Of a DNA stretch of 56,098 nt, positions 8,614-16,259 are shown one piece after another. The position numbers and the translations under genes are program-made. The notes under the pieces were generated by a model. The model was not told where the DNA came from and did not search any database. It saw only the letters and a list, made by a program, of their open reading frames with translations. Origin of the DNA: a bacterium (GTDB lineage Bacteria; Sysuimicrobiota; Sysuimicrobiia; Sysuimicrobiales; Segetimicrobiaceae); assembly GCA_035307765.1 (NCBI GenBank), contig DATGHU010000041.1, positions 86,089 through 142,186 of the forward strand. Reading direction: 5' to 3'. Position 1 is the first letter of the stretch; every line of letters begins with the position of its first letter.

Positions 8614-9258
8614 TCAGAGGGCGGCGAGCGACCGGCGAAGGATCTCGATCCGGGCGCGGAGGGCGCGGGTGTCCACCCGGGCGTTCCCGGGACCCACCAG
8701 CGCCGAGCCGATCCCCAAGGCGGCGGCGCCCGCTTTGAACCACTCGCCGACGTTCTCGGGGGTCACCCCTCCGGTGGGCAGGAGGCGCGCCTGGGGGAGA
8801 GGGGCCAGAATCGCCCGGATGTGGCGCGGGCCGCCGGTCTCCGCCGGGAAGATCTTGACCAGCTCGGCGCCGGAGTCGAGCGCCTGGACGACCTCGCTGG
8901 GGGTGAACGCGCCCGGGACCGCCAGCACGCCGCGCCGCCGCGCCACCGCCCCCATTTCCGGAGAGAGGGACGGGCTCAGCAGGAACTGCGCCCCCGCAGC
9001 GACCGCCTGCTCGGCCGTCTCGCCATGGGTGACCGTTCCCGCGCCCACGAGCACCTGGGGAAACTTTGCCCGCAGCCCCCGGATGACCGCGGGCGCATCC
9101 GGGACCGTAAAGGTGACCTCGATCACCGGGAGGCCGGAGCCGGCCAGCACCTCCGCGGCCTCCGCGGCCCACTCCGCAGACGCGGTGCGGATGATGGGGA
9201 CGACCCGCGCGCGAAGGATCGCCTGGAGCACCTCGGCCGTTCCGGTGGCGGTCGTCAC
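8614..9258 (-). CDS. eda: 2-dehydro-3-deoxyphosphogluconate (KDPG) aldolase
   Basis: A class I aldolase of 214 residues cleaving KDPG (or KDPGal) to pyruvate and glyceraldehyde-3-phosphate. The Schiff-base lysine lies in ELVKIFPAE and the catalytic glutamate in LPVIEVTFTV; GAGTVTHGETAEQA and LPTGGVTPENV are further family motifs. Length is normal. It starts with GTG at 9258, seven bases after the stop of the dehydratase gene, and is followed 23 bases later by the KDG kinase gene, so all three should be co-translated from one mRNA. Dual 4-hydroxy-2-oxoglutarate aldolase activity is common in the family and cannot be excluded. Confidence 0.93.
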   Translation of the reverse strand: MTTATGTAEVLQAILRARVVPIIRTASAEWAAEAAEVLAGSGLPVIEVTFTVPDAPAVIRGLRAKFPQVLVGAGTVTHGETAEQAVAAGAQFLLSPSLSPEMGAVARRRGVLAVPGAFTPSEVVQALDSGAELVKIFPAETGGPRHIRAILAPLPQARLLPTGGVTPENVGEWFKAGAAALGIGSALVGPGNARVDTRALRARIEILRRSLAAL

Positions 9259-9265
9259 GGCGGCC

Positions 9266-10423
9266 TCACGGGACCGTTCTGGCCTGGCGGCGGTGCCAGT
9301 CCTCGGCGAAGAGATTGAAGTGCTGGCGCCGGTACGGGTGGGCCGTCACGACGTCTTCATTAAAGGTCACACCGAGCCCGGGTCCCTGGGGGAGCGGGAA
9401 GTAACCATCCTCCACCTTGGGGACCCCCGGCGCCGCCTGCTCGACAAATGGCTCGGCGAAGTCGTTGAAGTATTCCTGGATCTTGAAGTTGGGGGTTGAG
9501 GCCGCGATGTGCAGCGCCGCCGCGGTTCCCACGGAGGCGCTGACGTTGTGGGGGGCCACCAACAGCCCGTGCGTCTCCGCCATCGCTGCGATTTTCTTCG
9601 TCTCGAGCAGCCCCCCGCAGTGGGTGATGTCGGCCTGACAGATCTGCGCCGCCCCCGACGCGAACAGATCCCGGAACTGCGTCCGGAGATGCAGCCGTTC
9701 GCCCGTGGCGACCGGGATCCTGGTGCTGCGTGCCACCTGGACGAGCGCCCCGAGTTGGTCGGGCGGGACCGGCTCCTCGATCCAGCTCGGCGCAACCCGC
9801 TCCAGGTCGCGGGCGAGGCCGATCGCCTGGGCGGCGGTGAATCGCCCGTGCATCTCGATAAGGATCTCCACGTCGGGCCCGACCGCATCCCGAACGGCCT
9901 CCACCATCTCGACGCTCCGCGCGTGCTCGGCGCGTTCGAGTTCGGCGACGCCGGCGCCGAAGGGGTCAAATTTGAGGGCGCGGTACCCCCTCGCCACCAC
10001 CTTGCGGGCCGCCTGCGCGAACGCCTCCGGGGTGCGTTCCCCGGTATACCACCCGTTGGCATAGGCCTTGATCCGGGGGCGGCACGCCCCGCCCAGAAGC
10101 CGGTAGACGGGTTGGTCGAGGGCTTTGCCGACGATGTCCCAGCAGGCCATTTCCACGATCGCGATGGCCGTCATCTCGGTCGCGCCGGGGAGTTCGAAGT
10201 CGTCCCGAGTGATCCGCGCCACCAGGGCCTCGATGTTGAACGGATCGCTCCCCAGGACGTACCGGTGCGCGATCGCCTCGAGGTACGCGGCGACGGGCTC
10301 CTCGCGGTTGACCGGCCGCGCCTCCCCGATCCCTTCGAGGCCGTCGTCGGTGCGTATCCGGGCGAATACGAAATTCCGCCACGCCGAGCCCATGGTGTAG
10401 ACTCTGACCTCCGCGATCCTCAC
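9266..10423 (-). CDS. Enolase-superfamily sugar-acid dehydratase (galactonate dehydratase-like)
   Basis: A mandelate-racemase/enolase-superfamily protein of 385 residues. It abstracts the alpha proton of a sugar acid and eliminates water to give a 2-keto-3-deoxy acid. The capping domain covers about 1-110 and the TIM barrel the rest. Visible active-site elements are KFDPF (base region), EMHGRF (first metal ligand and the HGR histidine), WIEEPVPP (second ligand), ATGERL (third ligand) and APHNVS. These are arranged as in D-galactonate dehydratase DgoD. The GTG start at 10423 gives the standard MRIAEVRVY opening. Together with the downstream KDPG aldolase and KDG kinase it forms a full acid-to-triose route. 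The exact sugar acid (galactonate, gluconate, fuconate) cannot be told from sequence alone. Confidence 0.9.
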   Translation of the reverse strand: MRIAEVRVYTMGSAWRNFVFARIRTDDGLEGIGEARPVNREEPVAAYLEAIAHRYVLGSDPFNIEALVARITRDDFELPGATEMTAIAIVEMACWDIVGKALDQPVYRLLGGACRPRIKAYANGWYTGERTPEAFAQAARKVVARGYRALKFDPFGAGVAELERAEHARSVEMVEAVRDAVGPDVEILIEMHGRFTAAQAIGLARDLERVAPSWIEEPVPPDQLGALVQVARSTRIPVATGERLHLRTQFRDLFASGAAQICQADITHCGGLLETKKIAAMAETHGLLVAPHNVSASVGTAAALHIAASTPNFKIQEYFNDFAEPFVEQAAPGVPKVEDGYFPLPQGPGLGVTFNEDVVTAHPYRRQHFNLFAEDWHRRQARTVP

Positions 10424-10520
10424 CGGCGGCGACCCGCGCCGATCCCTGCGCGGCCGCGTGACCGTGGGGCGTGCCGGGCGGCGTTGCCCAGGCGGGTTGT
10501 CTGTTCGATCATCGCACGGC

Positions 10521-11462
10521 TCATCCGGCCAGATGCTTGGAGAACCAGTCGAGGGTCATTCCCCACGCGTCCTTCGCCGCGGCCGGCACGTAGCGGAGGT
10601 TCGTGTCGTCGAAGAAGTTGGCGCCGGCCTTCGGCTCCAGCTTGACGATGAACGGCAGCCCGGCCTTCTTCATTGCGGTGTCGAACTGCGTGATGCCCTC
10701 TTCGTCGCGCCGCTCGTCCTCGCCGTAGATTTCCAGCACCCCCGCGCTCAGCGTCGACACCACGCGGGGCGAGGGGACGGCACCCGAGATGGCGACCGCG
10801 GATCGCACGTCCGGGTTTGAGGTCAGGAGCAGCCAGATGAGATTGCCCCCGATCCCCACGCCCATCGCGCCGACCCGGGACTTCGCCACCGACGGCCGCG
10901 TCTCCAGGTACCGCACGGCGGAGTTGAGGTCCTGGAGGATCTGTGGCGGCCCCATGGCCTGAAGGGCTGCGGTAATCTTCGCGGGATCGCCGAGCTTCTC
11001 CACCCCCCCGCTTCGCGAGGTCATGTCCGGGGCCAGTGCCACGTACCCGGCTTTGGCGAGTCGGCGGGTGATGTCCTTGAAGTGCTCGGTCAGCCCCTGG
11101 CTGTCGTGGATCACCAGAAGGCCCGGATAGACGTCCTCGGCCCGAGGGCCGGATAGGTACCCCAGCAGCGTGCCGGTGACGCCCGGATACTGCACCATGC
11201 CGGCGGTGATGGCGGGGTCATCCGGTTTGACCGTGACGCCCGAGGCGGCCTCCTTGTCGGGGGGGTCGCCCGGTCTCGGCGGGGTCGCCGGTTGAGCGGT
11301 CGCCGCCTGCGCCGGCCCGGGCAACATCCCGATGCCCCCTCCGAGCGCCTGCCCTCCGTAGAGGAAGGCGGCGGTGAGGCCGATTCGCTCCCCCCCGCGC
11401 AGGAGCATCCGAAGGAGCTGCCTGCGTCCAAGCCGATGCCGTGGATCGCCCACTGGTCTCAT
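10521..11462 (-). CDS. Exported dienelactone-hydrolase-fold protein lacking the catalytic nucleophile and histidine
   Basis: A 313-residue alpha/beta-hydrolase-fold protein, exported and probably Tat-dependent: the N-terminus carries LGRRQLLRML before a hydrophobic stretch ending GPAQAA. The body matches dienelactone hydrolases (LLVIHDSQGLTEH, GYVALAPDM, DLNSAVRYLET, KDAWGMTLDWF). The nucleophile elbow, normally G-x-C-x-G-G, reads GVGIGG, and the usual HAFF/HGFF histidine site reads GANFFDDT. Two triad residues are therefore missing; the acidic residue region (YGEDERRDE) remains. The start at 11462 has GGGGGAG eight bases upstream. It lies 22 bases after the MFS gene and 97 before the sugar-acid dehydratase gene, in the same operon. 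It may bind a lactone or sugar rather than hydrolyse it. Confidence 0.85.
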   Translation of the reverse strand: MRPVGDPRHRLGRRQLLRMLLRGGERIGLTAAFLYGGQALGGGIGMLPGPAQAATAQPATPPRPGDPPDKEAASGVTVKPDDPAITAGMVQYPGVTGTLLGYLSGPRAEDVYPGLLVIHDSQGLTEHFKDITRRLAKAGYVALAPDMTSRSGGVEKLGDPAKITAALQAMGPPQILQDLNSAVRYLETRPSVAKSRVGAMGVGIGGNLIWLLLTSNPDVRSAVAISGAVPSPRVVSTLSAGVLEIYGEDERRDEEGITQFDTAMKKAGLPFIVKLEPKAGANFFDDTNLRYVPAAAKDAWGMTLDWFSKHLAG

Positions 11463-11484
11463 GTCACGACTCCCCCGCCTCGCG

Positions 11485-12726
11485 TTATCTATGATCCAAC
11501 GTTTCTCCTGCCGCCTGAGGTTCCTGCTCGATGAGCGGATCGGGGGGATCCCAGGCCCGGGGGTCGGACGGCAGCACAAGCGCGATGGCCAGCGCCGCGG
11601 TCGGGATCAGCGCGGTCAGGTCCATCGCCGTCCTCAGGCCCCAGCGGTCGGCGACGGCCCCCAGGACCGCAACCCCCACCCCGCCCATTCCGACGGCGAA
11701 CCCGATGATCAGCCCGGAGATCATGCCGATTCGGTCGGGGACCAGTTCCTGCGCCATGACCATCACCACCGCGAACGTGCTCACCACCGCCATGCCGGAA
11801 ATCGTCGCGGCAAGCAGCGTTAGTATTCCGCTCGTGCGCGTCAGCATCAGCAGCAGGGGGGGGAGGATCGTCATCGAGAAGATGAGCGCGGCCCGACGGC
11901 CCCACCGGTCCGCGGCGATGCCGCCGATCAGCGTTCCGATCGCCCCCGCGCCGAGGAACAGGCTCACGAGCGCGCCGCCGTACCGCGGGTCCAGGTGGCG
12001 AATGTCCGTAAAGTAGAGGGGAATGAAGCTGGCCGTTCCCACGGAAACCCAGGATCGGAGGATGACGAACACGATGAGCAGGATGAGCACCCCCGTCGCG
12101 CCGCGGCGCATACGCGGGTTCGCCGCCGTCCCATGGGCAGGGGGTCCCGCCGGGGTTGCCCACTCCGCTTCCAGGTTCTGACGCTGGCGCGGGCTGATGA
12201 CCTGCCACAGCAGGATCGCCGCGGGGATACTGAAGATGAGGAGATAGCCTATCCCGTGGACCCCCGCGCTTCCGAGCGCGAGGCTCGCCGCAGCCGGTCC
12301 GAAGCCATAGCCGATGTTCCCCCCCACGGAGAAATAGGACATGCCCGTGGCGCGCCGCTGACCCGCGGCCAGCCCGGCGTATCGGTACCCCTCCGGGTGG
12401 AACGCGGCGACCCCCAGGCCCGAGATTAAGATCAGGAAGATCGTGAGGGCATAGTGGGGCGATAGGACGGCGAGGGTCATCCCCACGCCCGCCAGGAGCG
12501 CGCCGACCGGCATCAGCCACCGCATCCCGATCCGGTCGCTCAGCACGCCGAACGCCGGCTGGATCACCGAGGAGCTGATGTTGGCCATCAGCACGATGAA
12601 GCCCACCCCCGCGTAGGAGAGGTGGAACAAGGCCTTGAAGACCGGGAGGAGTGCCGGGATCGCGCCCTGCGACAGATCGGTAGCGAAGTGCCCGTAGCTG
12701 AGGGCGGCGAGGATGCGGCGGTTCAC
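11485..12726 (-). CDS. MFS transporter, fosmidomycin-resistance (Fsr)-like
   Basis: A 413-residue polytopic membrane protein with about 12 hydrophobic segments. The opening SYGHFATDLSQGAIPALLPV and the loop GVLSDRIGMRW mark an MFS protein of the Fsr-like group; a second MFS loop motif (ADRWGRR) follows the central linker. It starts with GTG at 12726, since frames further upstream give low-complexity translations. It is first in the minus-strand operon with the hydrolase-like, dehydratase, aldolase and kinase genes. By context it could import a sugar or sugar acid for that pathway; by homology it could be a drug or metabolite exporter. The two readings conflict and I rate them about equally. 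Confidence 0.88.
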   Translation of the reverse strand: MNRRILAALSYGHFATDLSQGAIPALLPVFKALFHLSYAGVGFIVLMANISSSVIQPAFGVLSDRIGMRWLMPVGALLAGVGMTLAVLSPHYALTIFLILISGLGVAAFHPEGYRYAGLAAGQRRATGMSYFSVGGNIGYGFGPAAASLALGSAGVHGIGYLLIFSIPAAILLWQVISPRQRQNLEAEWATPAGPPAHGTAANPRMRRGATGVLILLIVFVILRSWVSVGTASFIPLYFTDIRHLDPRYGGALVSLFLGAGAIGTLIGGIAADRWGRRAALIFSMTILPPLLLMLTRTSGILTLLAATISGMAVVSTFAVVMVMAQELVPDRIGMISGLIIGFAVGMGGVGVAVLGAVADRWGLRTAMDLTALIPTAALAIALVLPSDPRAWDPPDPLIEQEPQAAGETLDHR

Positions 12727-12816
12727 GGGAACCGATTCGACGGTGCACGGGACGGGACCTTGACTGCGCGCATCGCCGGTGCACGCGCCGGCGGGTGGGA
12801 TCGGAGGAGGCGGAGG

Positions 12817-13527
12817 ATGGCCGCGGAGCTCTCTGGGCAGGTGATCATCGTGACGGGCGCGGGCCGTGGGATCGGGCGGGCGGTGGCCGCCGATCTGGCG
12901 GAGGCCGGCGCGCGGGTGGTGCTGGTGGCGCGAACGAACGACGACCTGGTGCGCGCGGTAGAAGCGATCGGAGAGCCGCGGGCCACGGCGGTCCCGGGCG
13001 ACGTCACCGATGAAGCCACCGCCGCCGCGGCGGTGGCTCGGGCGCGGGAGTGGGGAGGTCGCCTCGATGCCGTCGTGAACAATGCCGGGGTAGGGTGGCG
13101 CGGAGCCACCCACGAAATGCCGGCGGCGGAATGGCGCCGGCTGCTCGATGTCAACCTGACGGGGGTGTTCCTCTTCACCCGCGCCGCGCTCCCGCCAATG
13201 CTGGCGCAGCGGCGCGGGCACATCGTGAACATCGCCTCGGGCGCCGGACGCGCCGGCTCGCCGGGGAACGCGGCCTATTGCGCATCGAAGTATGGGGTCG
13301 TCGGGTTCACCGAAGCGGTGGGGCTGGAGGTCCGAGGCACCGGGGTGAAGGTGAGCGTGGTCGAGCCGGGCGCGGTGCGCACCGACTTCTCCGAAAGCGC
13401 CGCGCGCCGGAGTTGGGCGCTGGATCCGGATGACGTCGCCCGGGTCGTCCGGGTGGTCCTCGCCACCGGGCCGAACGTCTGGATCCGAGAGGCGTTCGTC
13501 ACGCCGTTGGCGGTTCCCAAAGCATGA
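12817..13527 (+). CDS. Short-chain dehydrogenase/reductase (SDR)
   Basis: A classical SDR of 236 residues using NAD(P)H. It has the cofactor motif VTGAGRGIG at about 12-20, NNAG near 90, a catalytic serine in NIASGAG and YCASK (Tyr-x3-Lys) near 152-156, followed by VEPGAVRTDF. The start at 12817 is fixed by GGAGGAGGCGGAGG upstream. It diverges from the MFS-led catabolic operon across 90 bases, so the two probably share a control region. If it belongs to that pathway it could oxidise an aldose to its lactone ahead of the dehydratase; this is inference from position. A general 3-ketoacyl-ACP-type or alcohol dehydrogenase role is possible. Confidence 0.88.
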   Translation: MAAELSGQVIIVTGAGRGIGRAVAADLAEAGARVVLVARTNDDLVRAVEAIGEPRATAVPGDVTDEATAAAAVARAREWGGRLDAVVNNAGVGWRGATHEMPAAEWRRLLDVNLTGVFLFTRAALPPMLAQRRGHIVNIASGAGRAGSPGNAAYCASKYGVVGFTEAVGLEVRGTGVKVSVVEPGAVRTDFSESAARRSWALDPDDVARVVRVVLATGPNVWIREAFVTPLAVPKA

Positions 13528-13626
13528 AGCCTCGGCTGCGTACGCCCCGGCGGGGGCACTAATCCCTGTGGGGGCGTGCTGCGGCGTCGGGCCCCAAGAC
13601 ACACCATCCGCGGGGTGCGGAGCATG

Positions 13627-14913
13627 ATGCGCAGGTGTTCACGGATCGGCTTCGGGCGAGCGGCGGCGGGCGCGCTGGCCGCGGTGCTCGCCCTCCCGCT
13701 CGCCTCGCCGGGGGCGGTTCCGACGCCGGCGGCGGTCGAGGAAGTCCTGTCGCAGGTGTCGGGCCCGCGGGCGTACGGGCACGTCCTGGAGCTGTCCCAG
13801 AAGATCGGCCCCCACGTGGCCGGGAGCCGCCAGGACCGGCCGGCCGGGGCGTACATCGCCGGTCAGCTGGAAAAGGATGGGTACGGGGTGGAGTGGCAGC
13901 CGTTTCAGTTTCCGTTCTTCGGGGTGCGCGCGATCGCATTGAGTGTGCCGTCGGCCCCCGCCGTGGTGCTCCATCCAAACGTCATGGTGTATTCGCCCTC
14001 GACGGTCGATGGGGGGATCACCGCGCAGGTGGTCGACATCGGGCTGGGGGGACTCGACGACGTTCGCGCGAAGCCACCCGTGGGGAAGATCGCGCTGATC
14101 CTGCGCGGCGGGATGACGTTTGCCGAGAAGGTCAAGAACGCGGGCGATGCCGGAGCGCTGGCCGCCATCATTTATAATGCTCAGGCGGGCGACCTGCGCG
14201 GTGTCGTCGGCCGGGGCGCGAAGATCCCCGCGGTCAGCTTGTCCGGTGTCGACGGTGAACGCCTGCTCACCCTCGTTCGCGCGGGCCCCCTGACCGTGCA
14301 CCTTAACGTGCAGACCGTCGACGAGCAGCGCACCACGTGGAACATCATCGCCACCAAGCCCGGCACCCGGGACGCGCACCGCGTCGTGGTGGTGGGGGCG
14401 CACCGCGACACGGTGGAGGGGGCCCCGGGGGCCAACGACAACACCTCCGGCGTCGCCACCGCCCTCGAGGTGGCGGAGGTGCTCCGCGGCGTGCCGCTGG
14501 CGCTGACCGTCCGGTTCGTGTTCTTCGGCGAAGAGGAGTACGGGCTCTATGGCTCCGAGTACTACGTCCACCACATGGGCGCCGATCCCGTGGTCGGCAT
14601 GGTGGATCTCGACATGGAAGGGGTGGGCGAGAAACTGCAACTGGCCAGGGACAAGGGCAGCGACGAGCTCGTCCACACCGCGGCCGCGGTCGCCGAGCGC
14701 CTCGGTATCAAGGTGACCGTCCAGCCCTCCGGCGGCAGCGACCACCAGAGCTTCGAGGCGGTGGGCGTCCCCACCGTCTTCATCTTGCGGCCCGATGATC
14801 CGTACTACGACACCCCGAAGGATACGGTGGATCGGGTGGACCCGAATCTGCTGGCGGTGTCCGCCCGGCTGGCGACGGCGGTGGTGCTGGACGTCGCCGG
14901 CGCCGGGCGGTAA
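13627..14913 (+). CDS. Secreted M28-family metallopeptidase with PA domain
   Basis: An exported zinc aminopeptidase-type enzyme of 428 residues. A signal peptide (to about residue 33, LALPLASPGA) is followed by a propeptide-like helical part, a PA (protease-associated) insert at about 110-230 and the M28 catalytic domain. All metal ligands and the catalytic acid are visible: VGAHRDT near 255, GANDNTSG near 270, FFGEEEYGL near 302 (Glu-Glu), VDLDMEG near 328 and GGSDHQSF near 370. The start at 13627 was taken because GGAG lies four bases upstream; ATG at 13624 is adjacent and equivalent. It probably trims extracellular peptides. It is monocistronic, convergent with the next gene. Confidence 0.92.
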   Translation: MRRCSRIGFGRAAAGALAAVLALPLASPGAVPTPAAVEEVLSQVSGPRAYGHVLELSQKIGPHVAGSRQDRPAGAYIAGQLEKDGYGVEWQPFQFPFFGVRAIALSVPSAPAVVLHPNVMVYSPSTVDGGITAQVVDIGLGGLDDVRAKPPVGKIALILRGGMTFAEKVKNAGDAGALAAIIYNAQAGDLRGVVGRGAKIPAVSLSGVDGERLLTLVRAGPLTVHLNVQTVDEQRTTWNIIATKPGTRDAHRVVVVGAHRDTVEGAPGANDNTSGVATALEVAEVLRGVPLALTVRFVFFGEEEYGLYGSEYYVHHMGADPVVGMVDLDMEGVGEKLQLARDKGSDELVHTAAAVAERLGIKVTVQPSGGSDHQSFEAVGVPTVFILRPDDPYYDTPKDTVDRVDPNLLAVSARLATAVVLDVAGAGR

Positions 14914-14972
14914 GGAACGCAGATCACCGGCCGCACGATCACCGCGGGGACACCAGCGTTTTCGGACGCGAT

Positions 14973-15530
14973 CTAGGACGCCTTGACGTTGGCCCCCACT
15001 TTCGTGGTGTCGGTGACAAAGGTGCCGGCCGGAACCTCGACGTCGTTCCCTCTCACCAGCGCCCCGGCCAGCAGTCCCACCGGGCCGAGGACGATCGCGC
15101 CGGCGACGGTGGCACCGGCCGCCCCCGCACGGCTCTTGTTAATCATGTCCTTCGAGACCACCACGTCGGTGAGCTTGATCGGTTTGCCGTCCACCCCGGT
15201 CGCGGAGATGAATCCGACGACCACCTTCGCGCTCTTGCCGAAGACGCCCGGTTTGCCGACCTGGGTGACGGTTCCCGACGCCGGCGCGCCCGCCCGGAGG
15301 ATCACGTGCCGGTTCACGATCACGTTGCCCGTCACCTTGAAGTGCACCCGGTTGCCCGCGGTCGTCTTCCGGGAATCGACCCCGGTGACGAACTGCAGTC
15401 CGATCGGAGTCCCCGCCGGAACCCACACCATCGTCGCGGCCGCCGCCGGCGCACCGCTGAGGCTGACTGTCAGCGCCATCGCCGCGGCGATGGCCAGCGA
15501 GCTTCCGGCGTGCGTTCGTTGAGTCTGCAT
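14973..15530 (-). CDS. Exported protein with a VPAGT-type beta domain, function unknown
   Basis: A 185-residue protein with a signal peptide (AIAAAMALTVSLSGAPAAAA, cleavage near 33) and a mature beta-rich domain that opens WVPAGTPIGLQFVTGV and continues with short strands (VIVNRHVILRAGAPASGTV). Such VPAGT modules occur widely in secreted proteins of soil bacteria and resemble SH3-like or pilus-assembly beta domains, but have no assigned job that I know. A glycine/alanine-rich hydrophobic segment near 140-160 (AGATVAGAIVLGPVGLLAG) could enter a membrane. The start at 15530 has GGGAG upstream; an 8-bp hairpin lies just before that site. The longer in-frame start would destroy the signal peptide. 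Confidence 0.75.
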   Translation of the reverse strand: MQTQRTHAGSSLAIAAAMALTVSLSGAPAAAATMVWVPAGTPIGLQFVTGVDSRKTTAGNRVHFKVTGNVIVNRHVILRAGAPASGTVTQVGKPGVFGKSAKVVVGFISATGVDGKPIKLTDVVVSKDMINKSRAGAAGATVAGAIVLGPVGLLAGALVRGNDVEVPAGTFVTDTTKVGANVKAS

Positions 15531-15546
15531 CGCGTCATCTCCCGTC

Positions 15547-15571
15547 GTGGGACCGTCATCGTGGGTCCCAC
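15547..15571 (-). promoter_or_regulatory. Inverted repeat in the leader of the VPAGT-protein gene
   Basis: GTGGGACC at 15547-15554 and its complement GGTCCCAC at 15564-15571 form an 8-bp stem with a nine-base loop. It ends 16 bases before the start codon and next to the GGGAG ribosome-binding site. It could be an mRNA hairpin controlling translation or an operator. No T-run follows, so it is not a terminator. Confidence 0.45.
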
Positions 15572-15634
15572 GTGACCTCGACGGACCCGGTTGGGGAAAA
15601 GTTCCCTTCGGATGATGCCCCACGGACGCCGAGT

Positions 15635-16240
15635 CTAACCGTCGCCGAACATCGCACCCTCATCGTTCCGGCGGTACGTGTGCACCTCGTCAGCCGTGAA
15701 CCACAGCGGCACCTCGTGGGCCGCCTCGTCCACGGTCCCCGAGGCGTGGATCAGGTTGCGGACCGGTCGGCGGCCGGCATTGGCGACCGTCGGCGCGTCG
15801 ATCGAGAAGTCGCCGCGGATCGTGCCCGGTTCGGCGAAGACCGGTAGGGTCTTCCCGACGATCTTTCGGGTGACGCTGACCGCGTGCACGCCTTCCAGGA
15901 CCGCGGCGATCACCGGCGTGGTCTGCATGAAGTCGATCAGCCACTGGCGGACCTGGCGCCCGATTTCCCCGGCGTCATCCGTCCCCATCATTACCCGGAC
16001 GTCGAGTCCATAGCTCTCGAACGCCTCGAGCGTCTTGCCGCCGATCACGCGGATCCACGCGTCGTCATCGGGATAGTGCCGCTCCAGCACCTCCCGAGTC
16101 GCCCGCACCATCTTCAGCCCCACGATCTTCAGCCCGACCCGCTCCAGCCGGGCCAGGATGGTCCCGGATAATGCGCGCTGGACCCCGTCGGGTTTGATCA
16201 GGATCAACGTGCGCTCATGACGGACGTCTGCCACTCCCAT
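15635..16240 (-). CDS. ndk: Nucleoside diphosphate kinase, long form with inserts
   Basis: A 201-residue NDK that moves the gamma phosphate of ATP to other nucleoside diphosphates. It keeps LILIKPDGVQR near residue 12-22, the substrate arginines (VTRKIVGKTLP, PGTIRGDF) and the phospho-accepting histidine in RNLIHASGT, where most NDKs have RNIIHGSDS. It is about 55 residues longer than the usual 140-150: about 30 extra residues sit before the FM..TPVIAAVLEG strand (IRVIGGKTLEAFESYG and GTDDAGEIG) and about nine before the catalytic histidine. The start at 16240 lies 19 bases after the gamma-glutamyltransferase stop, so both are probably one transcript. Confidence 0.9.
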   Translation of the reverse strand: MGVADVRHERTLILIKPDGVQRALSGTILARLERVGLKIVGLKMVRATREVLERHYPDDDAWIRVIGGKTLEAFESYGLDVRVMMGTDDAGEIGRQVRQWLIDFMQTTPVIAAVLEGVHAVSVTRKIVGKTLPVFAEPGTIRGDFSIDAPTVANAGRRPVRNLIHASGTVDEAAHEVPLWFTADEVHTYRRNDEGAMFGDG

Positions 16241-16259
16241 CCCCCCACTGTCCTTCGCT

